64,000 bases of DNA from JACTOJ01 sp032335695. GTDB lineage: Bacteria; Bacillota; Clostridia; Clostridiales; Clostridiaceae. Each line of letters starts with the position of its first letter. Position 1 is the first letter of the stretch. Location of the stretch: NCBI RefSeq assembly GCF_032335695.1, contig NZ_JACTOJ010000002.1, forward strand, positions 272,796 to 336,795. The letters are read 5' to 3'. Of this stretch, positions 62,334 to 64,000 are shown one piece after another. Both the position numbers and the translations under genes were made by a program. The notes under the pieces were generated by a model. That model worked only from the letters and a program-made list of their open reading frames with translations. It made no database searches and was not told the origin of the DNA.

Positions 62334-62489
62334 TTATTTTACTGTATCATCTAAGGCTAAGAAACCAATCGAGTCTGGCTTTATAACGTGATCAAAGTAG
62401 AAATTTAAATAATTAATGCAATTGGCATCATTTAAGAAGTTGTATAAATCTACATTTATGGTTATAATATGGTTAGTTGAATATGTCAT
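62334..62489 (-). CDS. 51-residue hypothetical protein
   Basis: A short frame from ATG 62489, preceded by AAAGGTGAG at good spacing. The product starts MTYSTNHIITINVDLYNFLN and ends IGFLALDDTVK. It has one cysteine, many aromatic and asparagine residues, no signal peptide and no membrane helix. I do not recognise it. Its ribosome site and start codon form one arm of an 11-bp inverted repeat with the leader (62487-62497 with 62542-62552). It lies between the protease gene and the lipoprotein-like ORF on the same strand. It may be a real peptide or a fragment of a longer gene. Confidence 0.5.
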   Translation of the reverse strand: MTYSTNHIITINVDLYNFLNDANCINYLNFYFDHVIKPDSIGFLALDDTVK

Positions 62490-62552
62490 AATTCTCACCT
62501 TTGTTGTATTTTAGTGTGATAACTTGCATTTAACAGATGTTTGAGAATTATG
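62487..62552 (-). promoter_or_regulatory. Inverted repeat able to close the ribosome site of the 51-codon ORF
   Basis: CATAATTCTCA (62487-62497) and TGAGAATTATG (62542-62552) are exact complements over 11 bp. In the minus-strand RNA the 3' arm contains the end of the ribosome site and the AUG, so the stem would hide both. Confidence 0.55.
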
Positions 62553-62615
62553 CTATATTTATTTTTTGCCAACTATACAAATTCAGCTTAGTTTTTGTAT
62601 AAGTTTAATTATTAT

Positions 62616-63797
62616 TTAAAAGTATACAGCAGTTTCTCTCCAAACAAATCTATTATTATCCATAACATAATAGTATGATCCATTTTGGGCATAGGCGGCT
62701 TGATACGTGTCAAGATTTGGATTCATCATACTAATTTGGATAAATCCATCACCAACCATATACCCACGAATTACTGTAGCATGTGGACCTATATCACTGT
62801 GTGTTCCCATAATTATAGGCGCATTAAAATTAATATATGTTTCAATCTCGTTGTCGGATAAAATTCTATCCAATCCTCTAGCATTGCTATCACCATAATG
62901 CTTAAGAGTATCACTTATTTGATATATATTTGCACCTTTATTATAATCCATATGCATGTCATCAGCTATCTGAGTAGGTGTAAGATTTGTGCAAAGTCTA
63001 TAATTTAATACTGATGCACAGCTTGCTGCCCAACATAAACCATATTGATTTCTAACTATTGGAACAGGTAACCAAGTAGATGAAAGAGATAAATTATTTA
63101 ATTTAGATGAGTTTAAAGCCAATGACTTTGATGTATAAGTATCATCTGATTTTTTAGGTGTAGTTTTAAATTCTTTTTTTACATTTATAAGAGAACTTTT
63201 AGGAAAGGATTTCTTTATTTTATCTAGGTATTTATTATATGAACTTTTATCAAAGCTTCGAAGCTTGTCCTTATTATCTTCTGAAACTATAAAGGAACCT
63301 AATTTATTTTGAGCATATATGTTAGAATCTGAACTAATTAACACAAATGAACCACCATCATTGTAGGTATCTATAATATATTGTAATCTATCAGCAAAAT
63401 CTTTGCCAATTGTTGAATATATCCCTCCTTTTTCATCTAATCCAACAGTAAAAATTGCTACAATTTCATCGTTATATAATATTGGATAATAATATATTGA
63501 TTGATTTTGTAACACATTGAGTCTATCTTCAAAAATATTAAAAGCATTTCCTAGATACAGTTTTTCTGTCATTGCCTTTTGTATACCATAACTTTCTGGA
63601 GATTCTTTTATACCAGCAATCAATGTTTGAAAATTAAGACTTGCAAAGGACGAAATTTTATCTGGAACTATAAGTGAAACTATATCAGTATTATTGTGAT
63701 ATTTTGTAATGGTATCTGCCGAAACTTTAATTGTGGAGTAGCCGCATAGTGTTAAACAAAGAGTTAAGAATAATGGGATAATTTTTTTAATTTTCAT
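62616..63797 (-). CDS. Secreted papain-like cysteine protease (C39/C70-like fold)
   Basis: 393 residues. A signal peptide (about 1-27, ending KVSA) is followed by a propeptide-like region of about 200 residues and a C-terminal papain-fold domain. The catalytic cysteine is Cys255 in NQYGLCWAASCASVLNY, the histidine is His339 in GPHATVIRGYMV, and Asn359 in SMMNPN completes the triad. LTPTQIADDMHMDYNKGANIYQISDTL fits staphopain/C70-like enzymes. It is exported and probably processed to an active extracellular protease. The ATG at 63797 follows AAGGAGG. A copy of the 38-nt palindrome starts 40 bp upstream. Substrate is unknown. Confidence 0.82.
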   Translation of the reverse strand: MKIKKIIPLFLTLCLTLCGYSTIKVSADTITKYHNNTDIVSLIVPDKISSFASLNFQTLIAGIKESPESYGIQKAMTEKLYLGNAFNIFEDRLNVLQNQSIYYYPILYNDEIVAIFTVGLDEKGGIYSTIGKDFADRLQYIIDTYNDGGSFVLISSDSNIYAQNKLGSFIVSEDNKDKLRSFDKSSYNKYLDKIKKSFPKSSLINVKKEFKTTPKKSDDTYTSKSLALNSSKLNNLSLSSTWLPVPIVRNQYGLCWAASCASVLNYRLCTNLTPTQIADDMHMDYNKGANIYQISDTLKHYGDSNARGLDRILSDNEIETYINFNAPIIMGTHSDIGPHATVIRGYMVGDGFIQISMMNPNLDTYQAAYAQNGSYYYVMDNNRFVWRETAVYF

Positions 63798-63836
63798 AAT
63801 GTTCCTCCTTAATAAATAATAATATTTTTTGGTTCT

Positions 63837-63874
63837 GTTTTAAATCAGTGTTGATTTTTACACTGATTTAAAAC
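63837..63874. repeat. 38-nt dispersed palindromic repeat, copy 3 (inverted)
   Basis: Its reverse complement is identical to copy 1 (8157-8194) except for one compensatory pair: C-G at arm position 9 is T-A. The loop AAAAATCA is conserved. It sits in the upstream region of the secreted protease gene. Confidence 0.9.
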
Positions 63875-63907
63875 TTCCTTCAGTTCGGGAGGCTATTCTG
63901 AAAACCA

Positions 63908-63933
63908 ATTTTTAGGGTCAATTGACCCTAAAA
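63908..63933. terminator. Perfect palindromic bidirectional terminator-like stem
   Basis: TTTTTAGGGTCAA and its exact complement give a 26-nt palindrome with T/A runs on both flanks. It probably ends a transcript entering from beyond the right edge. Nothing else is seen in 63934-64000. Confidence 0.6.
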
Positions 63934-64000
63934 AAAGAAAAAAAGAATAACCACTAAATTATCCATGAATAATTTTTAAAAAATGGATAATAATTAAAAT

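Noticed and set aside
62545..62575. Minus-strand TTGGCA...GCAT sequence resembling a sigma-54 promoter before the 51-codon ORF
   Set aside because: Spacing between the GG and GC elements is far too long for a -24/-12 promoter; a sigma-A reading is equally weak.
1..64000. tRNA, rRNA, CRISPR arrays, insertion sequences or prophage genes
   Set aside because: I looked for cloverleaf ends, regularly spaced direct repeats, transposase/integrase motifs and phage structural genes and found none.

Overview
The window is strongly AT-rich, has classical GGAGG-type ribosome binding sites, and carries an S-box (SAM) riboswitch, a tetrahydrofolate riboswitch, YesM/YesN-type regulation and many tandem Lpl-like sugar ABC transporters. 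It looks like the chromosome of a saccharolytic Clostridium (Clostridiaceae, Firmicutes). I saw no phage genes, transposase, CRISPR array, rRNA or tRNA.

Layout. 1-8 kb (minus strand): a TVP38/DedA-like membrane protein, argC, two tandem methyl-accepting chemotaxis receptors and a small ABC exporter. 8-15.5 kb: a rhamnogalacturonan-type sugar cassette (GH105 hydrolase, two permeases, lipoprotein binding protein, all minus) facing a divergent membrane-bound AraC regulator whose start codon and main frame do not match. 15.5-19.4 kb: S-box riboswitch, terminator and metH. 19.5-30.5 kb: a YesL protein and an AraC regulator (plus), then a minus operon of two permeases, a binding protein, YesM/YesN two-component genes and a GH95 alpha-fucosidase, headed by a cre (catabolite) site. 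30.7-39.7 kb: mannose-6-phosphate isomerase, an aldose-epimerase-like protein, a DUF1189-like membrane protein, nitroreductase, HAD phosphatase, an AraC regulator divergent from GH2 beta-mannosidase, and GtrA.

39.8-45.5 kb is the most interesting block. rpoN (sigma-54), ptsI and ptsH lie on the minus strand. Divergent from ptsH is a sigma-54 activator whose N-terminus is an HPr-like domain that keeps His15. A near-consensus -24/-12 promoter precedes ptsH, and two 17-bp palindromes exactly 31 bp apart lie at enhancer distance from it. The parts suggest that the general PTS proteins are made under sigma-54 control through an activator that may be phosphorylated by, or compete within, the same PTS.

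45.5-58.3 kb: THF riboswitch and folT; an operon of a papain-like cell-wall protein, OmpR-type regulator, large sensor kinase and HD hydrolase; LysE, HAD and GNAT genes; then two duplicated ABC-2 export cassettes and a YtrA-like GntR/ABC operon with a perfect 17-bp-arm operator over its promoter. 58.4-64 kb: AraC regulator and gluconate-5-dehydrogenase-like gene, an OYE-family oxidoreductase divergent from an apparently leaderless ArsR regulator with a CxxC motif, then a lipoprotein-like ORF with no normal start codon, a 51-codon ORF whose ribosome binding site can be closed in a stem, and a secreted papain-fold protease. A 38-nt palindromic repeat occurs three times in the window (8.2, 36.6 and 63.8 kb) with a compensatory base-pair change, suggesting a dispersed structured element.
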